64,000 nt of DNA. Origin: an uncultured Pelagibacteraceae bacterium. Its GTDB lineage: Bacteria > Pseudomonadota > Alphaproteobacteria > Pelagibacterales > Pelagibacteraceae. Made by a program: the position numbers and the translations under genes. The notes beneath the pieces were generated by a model. It was not told the DNA's origin. It ran no database searches and was given only the letters and a program-made list of their open reading frames with translations. Numbering within the stretch: the stretch's first letter is position 1; every line of letters begins with the position of its first letter. Location of the stretch: NCBI GenBank assembly GCA_902520695.1, contig CABYOT010000001.1:1-64000 (forward strand). Direction: 5' to 3'. Positions 28,157 to 38,986 of this stretch are shown piece after piece.

Positions 28157-29197
28157 ATGTTTAAAATAATAAAACAATTGACTTCTTTAGTTGCTATGTT
28201 TGCTGTACTATTTGCATTTTCAACAGAAACAATGGCTGCTAAGAAATCAAAAACCCTCGAGAACACTAAAAAAAGAGGATTTGTGAGATGTGGTGTTTCT
28301 CAGGGTCTACCTGGATTTTCAAACGCAGATGAGTCTGGAAATTGGACAGGAATAGATGTTGATGTATGTAGAGCTGTTGCAGCTGCTACATTAGGAGATG
28401 CAACTAAAGTTAAGTTCACTCCTTTAAGTGCAAAAGAAAGATTTACTGCACTTACTTCAGGTGAAATCGACATTTTATCAAGAAACACAACTTGGACACT
28501 ATCTAGAGATGCTGACATTGGTTTAACATTTGTTGGTGTAAACTTTTATGATGGACAAGGTTTCATGGTAAGAAAAGGTTCAGGAATAGCATCTACAAGT
28601 GAATTTAAAAATGGAACTTCAGTTTGTACAAACCTAGGAACCACAACTGAGCTTAACATGAGAGACTTCTTCGACTCTAGAGGAATTTCATACGAACCAG
28701 TAGTTTTTGAAAAAGCTGACGAAGTCGTAGCTGCTTATGATGCAGGTAGATGTGATACATACACAACTGATAAATCTGGTCTTGCTGCACAAAGAACTAA
28801 ATTATCAGCTCCAGATGATCACGTAGTATTGCCTGAAACAATTTCAAAAGAGCCACTTGGACCAGTAGTGCGTCAAGGTGATTCTGTTTGGGAAGATATA
28901 GTAAGATGGTCTTTAAATACTATGATCGAAGCAGAAGAATATGGTGTTAATTCATCAAATGCTGACATGATGAAAACTTCAAACAATCCAGCAATCAAAA
29001 GATTAGTTGGTGCTGAGGGTGAATTAGGCGCAGCTTTTGGTTTAGATAACGAGTGGAACTTAAGAATTATCAAACAAGTTGGTAACTACGGTGAAAGCTA
29101 CAAAAGAAATATAGCAGACACTGGAATTCTACCTGATAGAGGTCCAAATGAATTATGGACAAAAGGTGGAATATTATACGTACCACCAGCAAGATAA
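28157..29197 (+). CDS. aapJ: General L-amino acid ABC transporter, substrate-binding protein AapJ
   Basis: A 346-residue periplasmic binding protein with a signal peptide (about 1-27, ending TMAA). The mature start, with RGFVRCGVSQGLPGFS, and WTGIDVDVCRAVAAA are typical of AapJ/PBP3 amino-acid binding proteins. It captures a broad range of L-amino acids for AapQMP. A Shine-Dalgarno-like AGAGGA lies 5 bases before the start. Codons are less AT-biased than in neighbours, a sign of high expression. A strong hairpin follows the stop. Confidence 0.94.
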   Translation: MFKIIKQLTSLVAMFAVLFAFSTETMAAKKSKTLENTKKRGFVRCGVSQGLPGFSNADESGNWTGIDVDVCRAVAAATLGDATKVKFTPLSAKERFTALTSGEIDILSRNTTWTLSRDADIGLTFVGVNFYDGQGFMVRKGSGIASTSEFKNGTSVCTNLGTTTELNMRDFFDSRGISYEPVVFEKADEVVAAYDAGRCDTYTTDKSGLAAQRTKLSAPDDHVVLPETISKEPLGPVVRQGDSVWEDIVRWSLNTMIEAEEYGVNSSNADMMKTSNNPAIKRLVGAEGELGAAFGLDNEWNLRIIKQVGNYGESYKRNIADTGILPDRGPNELWTKGGILYVPPAR

Positions 29198-29215
29198 TTT
29201 TATTTTAAATTACAT

Positions 29216-29248
29216 AAAAAGGGCTAGAAATATCTAGCCCTTTTTTTT
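29216..29248 (+). terminator. Rho-independent terminator/attenuator between aapJ and aapQ
   Basis: A perfect stem of GGGCTAGA (29221-29228) with TCTAGCCC (29233-29240) around a 4-base loop, extended by five A-T pairs and followed by eight Ts to 29248. It starts 19 bp after the aapJ stop and ends before the aapQ start at 29262, so it should end most transcripts after aapJ and pass a minority into aapQMP. Confidence 0.88.
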
Positions 29249-29261
29249 ATTATAGTTTCCG

Positions 29262-30413
29262 ATGAACAACATTATAAAAAGATATATACCTCAGATTTTA
29301 GCAGTACTATTTGTTGTTCTTATTTTTGGGTTTTTAACCCTGAATGCCCAAACCAATATGGATAATAGAGGTATTGATTTTGGTTTTGATTTTTTATCAC
29401 AAGAATCTTCATTTGATGTTCAGTTTTCTTTAATTGAATACAGTGGATCAGACTCTTATGCCCGTGCTTTTTTAGTTGGACTTTTAAATACTTTGTTAGT
29501 TTCTTTTATAAGTATAATTATTTGTACAATATTAGGTGTTATAATTGGTGTAGCAAGATTGTCATCAAATTACCTAATAAAAAACACAGCTGCATGGTAC
29601 GTCGAGTTTTTTAGAAATATTCCATTACTGTTACAAATCTTCTTTTGGTATTACGCAGCTCTTAGAGCATTACCTATGCCAGAGAAAGCTGATGCATGGT
29701 TTGGGGTAACTTATATGACTGTAAAAGGTTATTACATACCAGCAATGGTATGGGAAAATTTAAATGTATTTCTATATTGTGGTTTGGCTGCAATAATTGC
29801 AATTATAGTATTAAGAAATTACGCAAATAATTTAAGAGATACACAAGGTAAACAAATTCCTGTACTCCTTTATTCAGTGGCTTTATTAATTGTATTGCCG
29901 CTTTTATCATTCTTATTTGGTGGAGTTTCCTTAGAATTTGAAATACCTGAGCTCAAAAAATTATCAAAGATTTCTTATATTTATGAAGGTGGAATAAGTT
30001 TACCACCTGAATTAATAGCATTAGTTCTAGCACTATCTTTATACACTTCTACCTTTGTGGCAGAGTGCGTTAGAGCCGGTATTGAGGGAGTTAGCAAAGG
30101 CCAAAAAGAGGCTGCAGCATCTGTAGGTTTGACGCCTAATCAAGTTTTAAAGTTAGTTATTATGCCTCAAGCTTTAAGAATTATAATTCCACCAACAACA
30201 AACCAATATTTAAATTTAACTAAAAATTCATCTTTGGCAGCTGCTATTGCATATCCAGATTTAGTACTTGTATTTGCAGGAACTGCTTTGATGCAAACTG
30301 GTAAGGCAATAGAAATTGTTTCAATAACAATGTTAACTTATTTAACTATAAGTTTAACAATTGCAGCAATAATGAATTGGTATAATAAAAAAATTGAAAT
30401 TAAAGAAAAGTAA
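29262..30413 (+). CDS. aapQ: General L-amino acid ABC transporter permease AapQ
   Basis: A 383-residue inner-membrane permease with multiple hydrophobic segments. The His/Glu/Gln-transporter permease region holds ARLSSNYLIKNTAAWYVEFFRN-type N-terminal features and the EAA loop EGVSKGQKEAAASVGL near residue 280. It pairs with AapM to form the channel. It follows aapJ after the terminator hairpin, and aapM starts 3 bp after its stop. Confidence 0.93.
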   Translation: MNNIIKRYIPQILAVLFVVLIFGFLTLNAQTNMDNRGIDFGFDFLSQESSFDVQFSLIEYSGSDSYARAFLVGLLNTLLVSFISIIICTILGVIIGVARLSSNYLIKNTAAWYVEFFRNIPLLLQIFFWYYAALRALPMPEKADAWFGVTYMTVKGYYIPAMVWENLNVFLYCGLAAIIAIIVLRNYANNLRDTQGKQIPVLLYSVALLIVLPLLSFLFGGVSLEFEIPELKKLSKISYIYEGGISLPPELIALVLALSLYTSTFVAECVRAGIEGVSKGQKEAAASVGLTPNQVLKLVIMPQALRIIIPPTTNQYLNLTKNSSLAAAIAYPDLVLVFAGTALMQTGKAIEIVSITMLTYLTISLTIAAIMNWYNKKIEIKEK

Positions 30414-30416
30414 ATA

Positions 30417-31688
30417 ATGCAAACATTTAATTTTTTAAAACCTAACAGAGATAATATTAAAAATTACTCTATTATTGGATCTTTTTTAGTTTTAGTAAGT
30501 TTAATTGATGTAATATCAAATGCCTTTTTAAAAATAAATTTAACATCTTTTTTACCTGGCTCCTTAACTACTTTGTTTCCATTAGTTATAGGATTAATCG
30601 GATTAAATATGATGAGAATTGATTATTCAGGAAACAAATCATTAGATTTATTAAATAAAAATATAAATACAAATAATTTTAATGCTCTATTAACTCTATT
30701 AATATTATTTTCAATTATCAAAGCTCTTCCTCAGTCTCTGAGTTGGATGATTTTTGATGCCACTATTTCAGGAGACTCAAAAGATGCTTGTACAGGCACG
30801 GGTGCTTGTTGGACATATATTAAAGTTTGGTTTCGAAGATTTATGTATGGAATGTATCCTAATGAATTTCATTGGAGAATAAACACTGCATTTATATTAG
30901 TTATAGCACTTGGATTTGTTGGATATTTCATGAAGGAAAATTTGAAAAAATATTTGGCATTATATTATGTTATTATTTATCCAGTAATTGCATATTTAGT
31001 TATCTATTATTTAATATCTGGTGGATCGTTTGGTCTCCAATGGGTTGAAACGGGTGCATGGGGAGGATTGTCACTTACTTTTATAGTTTCTTTTTTCTGT
31101 CTAATTTTCTGTTTCCCACTAGGTATGATTTTTGCACTTGGAAGAAGATCTAATCTTCCAGTAATAAAATATATATCAATTTGTTATATTGAATTTTGGA
31201 GAGGTGTTCCATTGATTACAGTATTATTTATGTCATCTGTAATGTTTCCAATGTTTCTTCCTGAAGATTTTTTCATGGATAAATTAGTAAGAGTAATTAT
31301 AGCAATTACATTGTTTGAGGCCGCTTACTGTGCTGAGGTTATTAGAGGGGGTTTGCAATCATTACCTAGAGGTCAATATGATGCAGCTAAATCCTTAGGA
31401 ATGGGTTATTGGAAAATGCATATTTTTGTAATTTTACCTCAAGCGCTAAAATTAGTTATTCCGGGAATAGCAAATACCTTTTTAGCATTAGTTAAAGATA
31501 CTCCTTTAATCTTTGTAGTAGGTTTAGCTGAACTAGCAGGTATGCTTGCTTTAGCAAAAACAAATCCAAAATGGCTAGGCTTTGCGATGGAAGGATATAT
31601 TTTTGCATCAATAGTATTCTGGATTATATGCTATGCAATGAGTAAATATAGTTATAACTTAGAGGCAAAATATAAAACTGAGAGATAA
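30417..31688 (+). CDS. aapM: General L-amino acid ABC transporter permease AapM
   Basis: A 423-residue inner-membrane permease. The EAA loop RGGLQSLPRGQYDAAKSLGM and the preceding EAAYCAEVIRGG are diagnostic for the amino-acid family. The N-terminal half has extra membrane helices, as in Rhizobium AapM, and an insert with two Cys (DACTGTGACW) in the likely periplasmic loop. aapP begins 3 bp downstream. Confidence 0.93.
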   Translation: MQTFNFLKPNRDNIKNYSIIGSFLVLVSLIDVISNAFLKINLTSFLPGSLTTLFPLVIGLIGLNMMRIDYSGNKSLDLLNKNINTNNFNALLTLLILFSIIKALPQSLSWMIFDATISGDSKDACTGTGACWTYIKVWFRRFMYGMYPNEFHWRINTAFILVIALGFVGYFMKENLKKYLALYYVIIYPVIAYLVIYYLISGGSFGLQWVETGAWGGLSLTFIVSFFCLIFCFPLGMIFALGRRSNLPVIKYISICYIEFWRGVPLITVLFMSSVMFPMFLPEDFFMDKLVRVIIAITLFEAAYCAEVIRGGLQSLPRGQYDAAKSLGMGYWKMHIFVILPQALKLVIPGIANTFLALVKDTPLIFVVGLAELAGMLALAKTNPKWLGFAMEGYIFASIVFWIICYAMSKYSYNLEAKYKTER

Positions 31689-31691
31689 AAA

Positions 31692-32426
31692 ATGTCAGAT
31701 CCAATAATAAAAATTCAAAATATGAATAAATGGTTCGGTGATTTTCAAGTTTTAAAAAATATAAATCTTGAGGTTGAGGCAAATAAAAAAATTGTAGTAT
31801 GTGGACCATCAGGATCGGGTAAATCTACATTGATTAGATGTATCAATAGATTAGAAGAGCATCAAGAGGGAGATATAATTGTTGATGGAAATGAACTATC
31901 AGAAAAAACAAAAGATATTGAAAAAATTAGAGCTGAAGTTGGAATGGTTTTTCAACAATTTAATTTATTTCCACACTTATCAATTTTAGACAATTGTACT
32001 CTTGCACCAATTTGGGTGAAAAAAATGCCAAAAAAAGAAGCCCAAGAACTTGCATTAGATCAACTTAAAAAAGTACAAATAGATGATCAGGCCAATAAGT
32101 TCCCTGGACAACTCTCTGGAGGTCAACAACAGCGTTGTGCGATAGCAAGAGCATTATGTATGCAGCCAAAAATCATGTTATTTGATGAACCAACATCAGC
32201 CTTAGATCCAGAAATGATTAAAGAAGTGCTAGATGCAATGGTAAGTCTTGCAAAAGGCGGAATGACGATGATTGTTGTGACACATGAAATGGGTTTTGCT
32301 AAAGAAGTTGCTGATGAAGTCATTTTTATGGATGAGGGGATGATAATTGAGAAGGCAGACACTAAAGAATTCTTTGCTAATCCAAAGAGTGACAGAACTA
32401 AGCTTTTTTTAAGCCAAATTCTTTAA
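31692..32426 (+). CDS. aapP: General L-amino acid ABC transporter ATP-binding protein AapP
   Basis: A 244-residue ABC ATPase powering AapQM. Walker A is GPSGSGKST near residue 38, the signature is LSGGQQQR, Walker B is [14 protein letters not shown], and the switch His is in VVTHEMGFA. Length is typical. It is the last gene of aapJQMP. A 145-bp AT-rich gap with no clear structure separates it from the XRE regulator. Confidence 0.95.
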   Translation: MSDPIIKIQNMNKWFGDFQVLKNINLEVEANKKIVVCGPSGSGKSTLIRCINRLEEHQEGDIIVDGNELSEKTKDIEKIRAEVGMVFQQFNLFPHLSILDNCTLAPIWVKKMPKKEAQELALDQLKKVQIDDQANKFPGQLSGGQQQRCAIARALCMQPKIMLFDEPTSALDPEMIKEVLDAMVSLAKGGMTMIVVTHEMGFAKEVADEVIFMDEGMIIEKADTKEFFANPKSDRTKLFLSQIL

Positions 32427-32571
32427 AATAATTCTAAAGACTTCATAAAAAGTTACTTGACAGGTTTAGAATAAGTCAAAAAAACCAATTTTTTTTAAAA
32501 TTATTTTACTTGCATAAAGTTTTCTATTTAGATTAACTCTCATTAATATTTTATTTAAAGAGGGGTCTTGA

Positions 32572-32943
32572 ATGGAAGAAAATTTTAACAAACATCTTGG
32601 TAACAAGTTAAAGCTAAGAAGATTGGCACTAGGTTTAACTCAAACTAAAGTAGCAAAAGCTATAAACGTTACATTTCAACAAATTCAAAAGTATGAAAAA
32701 GGAACTAACGGTGTAAGTTCAATTAGATTATTACAACTTTCTAATTATTTAAAAGTTCCAATCAGTTATTTTTTTGAGGATTTTTCAGAATATTTAGTAA
32801 ATCTTGATAAATCAAAAGAGGGACACATGAATGTAAACTATAACTTTTTAGTCAAAGTTTATTCAGAGTTAACTCAGGATCAAAAAATTAAATTTGGAAA
32901 AAATTTACAGATAGCACAAATAAATACTTCTAAAGCTGTTTAA
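32572..32943 (+). CDS. XRE-family transcriptional regulator
   Basis: A 123-residue protein with an N-terminal helix-turn-helix (about 10-65), of which LGLTQTKVAKAINVTFQQIQ spans the core helices. The C-terminal ~50 residues form a short helical tail. This type is common in alphaproteobacteria as a single small repressor. A GAGGGG Shine-Dalgarno-like sequence precedes the start. Its target cannot be told from the sequence; it stands after the aap operon and before two minus-strand tRNAs, and may be autonomous. Confidence 0.88.
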   Translation: MEENFNKHLGNKLKLRRLALGLTQTKVAKAINVTFQQIQKYEKGTNGVSSIRLLQLSNYLKVPISYFFEDFSEYLVNLDKSKEGHMNVNYNFLVKVYSELTQDQKIKFGKNLQIAQINTSKAV

Positions 32944-32949
32944 TTGATT

Positions 32950-33025
32950 TGGCTCCTCGGGCAGGACTCGAACCTGCGACCAATTGATTAACAGTCAACT
33001 GCTCTACCAACTGAGCTACCGAGGA
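32950..33025 (-). tRNA. tRNA-Asn (anticodon GTT)
   Basis: On the minus strand a 76-nt cloverleaf: acceptor stem TCCTCGG/CCGAGGA, D arm with GCTC/GAGC, anticodon loop CTGTTAA giving GTT, T arm with TTCGAGT, discriminator G and encoded CCA (plus-strand TGG at 32950-32952). It lies 49 bp downstream of tRNA-Cys on the same strand and is probably co-transcribed with it. Confidence 0.97.
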
Positions 33026-33074
33026 ATATTTTCTCACAACTTACTTTTTTTAAAATTTATCTCAATACTTATTT

Positions 33075-33148
33075 TGGAGGCAACGCCCGGAATCGAACCG
33101 GGATACAAGGATTTGCAATCCTCTGCGTAACCATTCCGCCACGTTGCC
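33075..33148 (-). tRNA. tRNA-Cys (anticodon GCA)
   Basis: On the minus strand a 74-nt cloverleaf: acceptor stem GGCAACG/CGTTGCC, anticodon loop TTGCAAA giving GCA, T-loop TTCGATT, and CCA encoded. The discriminator base is U, which is the identity element for cysteine. A TATATT box lies a few bases before the 5' end and may be the -10 element for both minus-strand tRNAs. Confidence 0.97.
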
Positions 33149-33267
33149 ATCAAATATAAAATATTTGGTAATCGACATTTGTATAATTCATTTTGATCAT
33201 TAGTCTATAAATTTAGCAATGATTTTCATTATTGTTTATTAATTTGATTAATTTATAAAACAAATCA

Positions 33268-35895
33268 ATGAGTTTTGATAAATATGAGCATAAAAATGTA
33301 GAAAATAAAATCTACGATTATTGGGAAAAAAATGATTTATTTAAACCCAAAGAAAATTCAAAAAAATTCTCAATTGTAATTCCACCACCGAATGTAACTG
33401 GAAGTCTCCACATGGGGCATGCTTTAAATAACTCAATTCAAGATGTTTTAACTAGATTTCATAGAATGAATAATTATGAAACTTTATGGCAGCCAGGTAC
33501 AGACCACGCTGGTATTGCAACCCAAGCATTAGTTGAAAAAAAACTTGCAAAAGAAGGTGTAAAAAAAAACGATTTAGGTAGAGAAAAATTTATAGAAAAA
33601 GTATGGGAATGGAAAAATGAGTATGGCGATATTATTATAAACCAACTTAAAAAACTTGGATGTTCTTGTGATTGGTCTCGTAATGCATTCACAATGGATG
33701 AGAATTTATCCAAATCAGTCCTAAAAGTATTTGTTGATCTTTATAATAAGAAATTAATCTACAAAGCAAAAAAACTTGTAAATTGGGATGTTGTTTTAAA
33801 AACAGCAATATCTGATTTAGAAGTTGATCAACGTGAAGTAAATTCTCAACTTTATTATATAAATTATCCAATAGAAAATTCTGATAAATTTATAACAATT
33901 GCAACAACCAGACCTGAAACTATGTTGGGAGATACTGCAATAGCAGTTAATCCAAAAGACGATAGGTTTAAAGATATTGTTGGAAAGCTAGTGACCATTC
34001 CTTTAGCAAACAGAAAAATAAAAGTAATAACAGATGACTATGCTGATCCTGAACAAGGAACAGGAGCAGTAAAAATTACTCCAGCTCATGATTTCAATGA
34101 CTATGATGTAGGTATAAGAAACAAGTTAGAAGTAATTAATATATTTACGCCTGATGGAAAAATAAATGACAATGCACCTGACCCATATAAAGGTTTAGAT
34201 AGATTTGCTGCAAGAAAATTAATTTTAGAACATCTTGAAGAAGGTAAGTTTTTAGAAAAAATAGAAAAGTTAGTAAACAAAGTTCCTTATGGAGATAGAT
34301 CTAATTCTATTATTGAGCCTTATTTAACAGAACAATGGTTTGTTGATGCAAAAACTTTAGCCATTAAAGCAAAAGAGGTAGTAAATAATGGAAAGACTAA
34401 ATTTTTTCCTGAAAATTGGTCAAAAACATATTTTCAATGGATGGATAACATTGAACCTTGGTGTATTTCTCGTCAATTATGGTGGGGACATCAAATACCT
34501 GCTTGGTACGGACCTGATGGAAAAATATTTGTAGCTGAAAATGAAGATGAATGCAAAAAACAGGCAAAAGAATTCTATTCAAAAGAAGTGGAATTAAAAA
34601 GAGATGAAGATGTTTTGGATACTTGGTTTTCTTCAGGTCTTTGGCCATTTGCGACTTTAGGTTGGCCTGAAAAAACTCCAGAAGTTGAAAAATTTTATCC
34701 AACAAGTGTTCTTGTTACTGGTTTTGATATTATATTTTTCTGGGTTGCTAGAATGATTATGATGGGAACGGAGTTTTTAAAAGAAGAACCTTTTAAAAAA
34801 ATATACGTTCACGCTTTAGTTAGAGATGAAAAGGGTCAAAAAATGTCTAAATCAAAGGGTAATGTAATTGATCCTTTAGAACTTATTGAAAAGTATAGTG
34901 CTGATGCTTTAAGATTTACTCTATTATCAATGGCATCACCTGGTCGTGATGTAAAATTGTCTGAAGACAGGGTTAAAGGTTATAGAAATTTTTTAAATAA
35001 AATATGGAACGCTAACAATTTTTTAAGACAAAATGAATGTGATTTTAGTGACATTAAAAAACCTGAAAATCTTAAATTAACAATCAATAAGTGGATATTA
35101 TCTGAACTTGTAAAAGTCAAAAACGAGACTGAAAACAGTTTAAAAAACTATAGATTTGATGAAGCCGCAAAGAATATTTATCAGTTTGTATGGCATTCCT
35201 TTTGTGACTGGTATTTAGAGTTATCTAAAACTGTATTTAATTCTAAAAATGAGGAAGATATTAAGGAGTTAAGACAAACATCAGCATATGTTTTTAAGGA
35301 AATTTTGATAATACTACATCCTTTCATCCCATTTGTTACAGAGGAGATTTGGTTGAATAACAAGTTAGATAAAAATGGAGGTGAATTTTTAATGCATGCC
35401 AATTGGTTGGAAAATGATTATCATGAAAAAAAATCTTATGATGAAATTAATAATATCATTAATTTTATTACATCTATTAGATCATTTAAAAATGAATTAA
35501 ACATTAGCCCTGGATCATTTATTGAAATTTCAACAGAAAACACCAATAAAGAATATAAAAACTTTTTATCAGCTAATGAAAATATTTTAAAAAAAAATGG
35601 AAGAATTAAAAGCTTTCATGATAATGATTTAAAAAAATCATCAGCAAGCATCGTTATCAATGGTGAGCTATTTAAATTATATTTTGATGAAGATGTTGAT
35701 TTAAATATGATCAAATCAACACTAGAGAAGAAAATTAAAAAAATTAGTGAAGAGATGAAAAAAATTGATGTTAGGTTATCAAATAAATCCTTTGTGGATC
35801 GTGCACCACAAAATATAGTAGAGCAGGAGAAAAGCAACTTTGCTAATCTAGAAAAAGATGTTAAAAAAATAGAATTAACTCTAAAAGGTTTATAA
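33268..35895 (+). CDS. valS: Valyl-tRNA synthetase
   Basis: An 875-residue class I synthetase. The HIGH-type motif is HMGH in [16 protein letters not shown] (about residues 38-53), the CP1 editing domain has [12 protein letters not shown], and the KMSKS motif is in [10 protein letters not shown]. The C-terminal lysine-rich coiled coil that contacts tRNA is present (about 805-875). ilvD starts at its last base. Full length and intact. Confidence 0.97.
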   Translation: MSFDKYEHKNVENKIYDYWEKNDLFKPKENSKKFSIVIPPPNVTGSLHMGHALNNSIQDVLTRFHRMNNYETLWQPGTDHAGIATQALVEKKLAKEGVKKNDLGREKFIEKVWEWKNEYGDIIINQLKKLGCSCDWSRNAFTMDENLSKSVLKVFVDLYNKKLIYKAKKLVNWDVVLKTAISDLEVDQREVNSQLYYINYPIENSDKFITIATTRPETMLGDTAIAVNPKDDRFKDIVGKLVTIPLANRKIKVITDDYADPEQGTGAVKITPAHDFNDYDVGIRNKLEVINIFTPDGKINDNAPDPYKGLDRFAARKLILEHLEEGKFLEKIEKLVNKVPYGDRSNSIIEPYLTEQWFVDAKTLAIKAKEVVNNGKTKFFPENWSKTYFQWMDNIEPWCISRQLWWGHQIPAWYGPDGKIFVAENEDECKKQAKEFYSKEVELKRDEDVLDTWFSSGLWPFATLGWPEKTPEVEKFYPTSVLVTGFDIIFFWVARMIMMGTEFLKEEPFKKIYVHALVRDEKGQKMSKSKGNVIDPLELIEKYSADALRFTLLSMASPGRDVKLSEDRVKGYRNFLNKIWNANNFLRQNECDFSDIKKPENLKLTINKWILSELVKVKNETENSLKNYRFDEAAKNIYQFVWHSFCDWYLELSKTVFNSKNEEDIKELRQTSAYVFKEILIILHPFIPFVTEEIWLNNKLDKNGGEFLMHANWLENDYHEKKSYDEINNIINFITSIRSFKNELNISPGSFIEISTENTNKEYKNFLSANENILKKNGRIKSFHDNDLKKSSASIVINGELFKLYFDEDVDLNMIKSTLEKKIKKISEEMKKIDVRLSNKSFVDRAPQNIVEQEKSNFANLEKDVKKIELTLKGL

Positions 35896-37613
35896 TGAAA
35901 AAATTTAATAAGAAAAAATTACCAAGTAGACACACAACAATAGGTGCAGATAAAGCCCCTCAAAGATCATTTTATTACGCAATGGATTTAACAGAAAAAG
36001 ATGTAGCAAAACCATTTGTTGGTGTTGTTTCAACATGGAATGAAGCAGCTCCATGTAACATAAATTTAATGAAACAAGCTCAATCAGTTAAAAAAGGAGT
36101 TAAAGCTTCAGGTGGAACTCCAAGAGAGTTTTGTACCATTACAGTAACTGATGGTATTGCGATGGGTCATGAAGGAATGAAGTCATCATTAATATCAAGA
36201 GATGTGATAGCAGACTCAACTGAACTTACGGTTAGAGGACATTGTTATGATGCATTAGTTGGATTAGCGGGCTGTGATAAATCATTACCTGGTTTAATGA
36301 TGTCGATGGTTCGTTTAAATATTCCAAGCGTATTTATATATGGTGGATCAATTCTCCCTGGGAGATTTAATGGAAAAGATGTAACTGTTGTAGATGTATT
36401 TGAGGGAGTTGGAAAATATACATCAAAAAAAATGACAGCTCATGCATTAAGAAAATTAGAATTAAAAGCATGTCCAAGTGCAGGTGCTTGTGGTGGACAA
36501 TTTACTGCAAATACAATGGCATGTGTTTCTGAAGCAATAGGATTAGCTTTACCTTTCTCAGCAGGAACACCAGCGCCATATTTAGAAAGAAATAAATATG
36601 CAATAGACAGTGGTAAAGCTGTAATGAATTTATTAGCAAAAAATATTAGACCTAGAGACATAGTAACAAGAAAAGCTTTAGAAAATGCAGCAACAATTGT
36701 TGCAGCAACAGGTGGATCAACAAACGCAGGATTGCACTTACCAGCTATCGCAAATGAAATTGGAATTAAATTTGATTTAATGGATGTTGCAAAAATATTT
36801 AGGAAAACTCCTTATCTTGCTGATTTAAAACCTGGTGGAAAATATGTTGCAAAAGATATGTGGGAAGCAGGAGGAGTTCCAATGTTATTAAAGACATTAA
36901 TGGATGGTGGCTACATTCATGGAGACTGTATGACAGTTACAGGTAAAACAATGAGAGAAAATTTAAAAAATGTAAATTTTAGAGAAAATCAAAAAGTAAT
37001 GAGATCTTATAAAAATCCAATTTCACCAACAGGAGGAGTAGTTGGATTAAAAGGAAATTTGGCTCCAGAAGGTGGAATTGTAAAAATAGCAGGTTTGAAA
37101 AAATTACAATTTACAGGAAGAGCTAGATGTTTTGATAATGAAGAGTCTGCGTATAAAGCAGTAATAAACAGAAAATACAAAGATGGAGACATCATTATAA
37201 TTAGATATGAAGGACCTATAGGAGGTCCTGGAATGAGAGAAATGCTTCAAACAACTGCTGCAATCTACGGTCAAGGAAAAGGGGAGAAAGTAGCCCTTAT
37301 TACTGATGGTAGGTTCTCTGGGGCTACCAGAGGCTTTTGTATCGGTCATGTGGGCCCTGAGGCCTCCGTAGGCGGTCCTATAGCCCTTTTAAGGAATGGA
37401 GATATCATCGATATAGACGCCAAAAAGGGTACAATTAACGTAAGGCTTACAAAGAAGGAATTAAGTGCAAGACGTAAAAAATGGAAACCAAGAAAGATGA
37501 ATTTTGGTAATGGTACTTTATGGAAATATGCACAAACTGTTGGTCCTGCTTATAAAGGCGCCCCAACTCATCCGGGTGGTAAAAACGAGGTTAGAACGTA
37601 CGCTGATATTTAA
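35895..37613 (+). CDS. ilvD: Dihydroxy-acid dehydratase
   Basis: A 572-residue iron-sulfur dehydratase for branched-chain amino acid synthesis. Cluster-binding motifs are [25 protein letters not shown] and, near the end, [10 protein letters not shown]; the APCNINL region near residue 52 is also typical. It overlaps valS by one base and manC-like gene by one base. Bases ~37280-37460 use GC-ending codons (GGC, GCC, TCC, ATC, AGG) much more than the rest of the gene; this tract is reported as a finding. Confidence 0.95.
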   Translation: MKKFNKKKLPSRHTTIGADKAPQRSFYYAMDLTEKDVAKPFVGVVSTWNEAAPCNINLMKQAQSVKKGVKASGGTPREFCTITVTDGIAMGHEGMKSSLISRDVIADSTELTVRGHCYDALVGLAGCDKSLPGLMMSMVRLNIPSVFIYGGSILPGRFNGKDVTVVDVFEGVGKYTSKKMTAHALRKLELKACPSAGACGGQFTANTMACVSEAIGLALPFSAGTPAPYLERNKYAIDSGKAVMNLLAKNIRPRDIVTRKALENAATIVAATGGSTNAGLHLPAIANEIGIKFDLMDVAKIFRKTPYLADLKPGGKYVAKDMWEAGGVPMLLKTLMDGGYIHGDCMTVTGKTMRENLKNVNFRENQKVMRSYKNPISPTGGVVGLKGNLAPEGGIVKIAGLKKLQFTGRARCFDNEESAYKAVINRKYKDGDIIIIRYEGPIGGPGMREMLQTTAAIYGQGKGEKVALITDGRFSGATRGFCIGHVGPEASVGGPIALLRNGDIIDIDAKKGTINVRLTKKELSARRKKWKPRKMNFGNGTLWKYAQTVGPAYKGAPTHPGGKNEVRTYADI

Positions 37614-38821
37614 TGAAAATTAGACCTGTAATACTTTGTGGTGGCGCAGGAACAAGACTTTGGCCAGATAAAAAAAAACATCAAGCAAAACAATTTATTG
37701 ATTTTGGCGGATGGAGTTTAATTCAAAAAACTTTAGAAAGAGTAAATAAACCAATTTTTGATTTTCCTATAATCAGTACAAATTTAAAATACTTAAAACA
37801 AGTCAAATTAGCTTTAAAAAAAAGTAAAATAAAAAAGTTTAAAATAGTTTTAGAGCCAGCTAAAAAAAATACCGCACCAGCAATATTAGTGTCCGCATTA
37901 ATAAAAGATATTCCATTAGAGCAACCATTAATGTTTTTTGCAGCAGATCATTTAATTGAAAAATCTAATATTTTAAATAAAGCCCTATTAAAAAATAAAT
38001 CAAATTTAGATGATCAAAATTTATTTATTTTTGGAATTAAACCAACAAATCCATCAAGTGAGTATGGATATTTTTTAACTAAAAAAATTAAATCTATAAA
38101 TAAAGTTACAAAATTTATTGAAAAACCAAATTTATCAAAAGCAAAAGAAGTAATTAAAAAAAAAGGTTATTGGAATTCTGGCATGTTTTATTTAAGAAAA
38201 GATTCAATTATTAATAACTTTAAAAAATATCAAAATAAAACCTACAAAAGTTGTGTTGAGGCAATTAAAAAAGGCAAATATAAAAATAATACCTACTACT
38301 TAAATAAAAGAGCTTTTGAAAAATCAATCGAGAAATCTTTTGATTATGCAATACTTGAGAAAACAAATAAAATTAATGCTATTAAACTAGATATACCTTG
38401 GTCTGATCTTGGTAGTTGGAAAGAGATACTCAAGATATATGATAAAAATAAAAGAAAACACTTTAAGAAAAAGAATATTTTTTATAGACCATGGGGGAGT
38501 TATTTAAATTTATTCGAAGGAAAAGAGTTTTTAATTAAAGAATTATCAGTTAAACCTAAAGGTATATTAAGTCTTCAAAAACATCATCACAGAGCAGAAC
38601 ATTGGTTAGTTACAAAAGGTAATCCAAGAATAACTTTAAATAAAAATATTATTAATAAAAAACCTGATGAGCATATATTTATTCCATTAGGAGCAATTCA
38701 TAGAATACAAAATCCTGGAAAAAAACCTGTAAAAATTATGGAAGCTCAAGTTGGTTCAATTCTAAAAGAGACTGATATTGTTAGATATCAAGACATTTAT
38801 GGTAGAGCAAATAAACTTTAA
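37613..38821 (+). CDS. Mannose-1-phosphate guanylyltransferase (ManC/AlgA type)
   Basis: A 402-residue two-domain enzyme. The N-terminal nucleotidyltransferase domain has CGGAGTRLWP (9-18), the catalytic Lys-bearing FIEKPNLSKA and YWNSGMFYLR. The C-terminal cupin (about 300-395) with RPWGSY, LQKHHHRAEHW and GAIHRIQNP is the mannose-6-phosphate isomerase-type domain. It makes GDP-mannose for surface polysaccharide. It is a little shorter than the ~470-residue family norm. It shares one base with the ilvD stop. Confidence 0.9.
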   Translation: MKIRPVILCGGAGTRLWPDKKKHQAKQFIDFGGWSLIQKTLERVNKPIFDFPIISTNLKYLKQVKLALKKSKIKKFKIVLEPAKKNTAPAILVSALIKDIPLEQPLMFFAADHLIEKSNILNKALLKNKSNLDDQNLFIFGIKPTNPSSEYGYFLTKKIKSINKVTKFIEKPNLSKAKEVIKKKGYWNSGMFYLRKDSIINNFKKYQNKTYKSCVEAIKKGKYKNNTYYLNKRAFEKSIEKSFDYAILEKTNKINAIKLDIPWSDLGSWKEILKIYDKNKRKHFKKKNIFYRPWGSYLNLFEGKEFLIKELSVKPKGILSLQKHHHRAEHWLVTKGNPRITLNKNIINKKPDEHIFIPLGAIHRIQNPGKKPVKIMEAQVGSILKETDIVRYQDIYGRANKL

Positions 38822-38941
38822 TTAAATTGTAATAATCTATAAATATTTTTGTCATCAACATTAATTATAAAATTCTAATAAAATTTTAAATTATAAAACA
38901 TCTTTATTTCCCCTTAATTTTAAAATTTTGTTGATTAACTA

Positions 38942-38974
38942 CTTTCCCCTTTTTTAATTACAAAAAGGGGAAAG
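38942..38974. terminator. Bidirectional hairpin between convergent genes
   Basis: A perfect 13-bp stem, CTTTCCCCTTTTT (38942-38954) and AAAAAGGGGAAAG (38962-38974), around a 7-base loop. It lies between the convergent manC-like gene (ending 38821) and the lysine-rich microprotein gene (ending 38987), where a two-way terminator is expected. There is no separate T-tract beyond the stem; the A/T runs are inside it. The rest of the 165-bp gap is plain AT-rich sequence. Confidence 0.7.
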
Positions 38975-38986
38975 AAGATTTAGAAA

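Noticed and set aside
32457-32485. TTGACA as a -35 promoter element for the XRE regulator
   Set aside because: No acceptable -10 hexamer is found 16-18 bp downstream, so no promoter can be supported.
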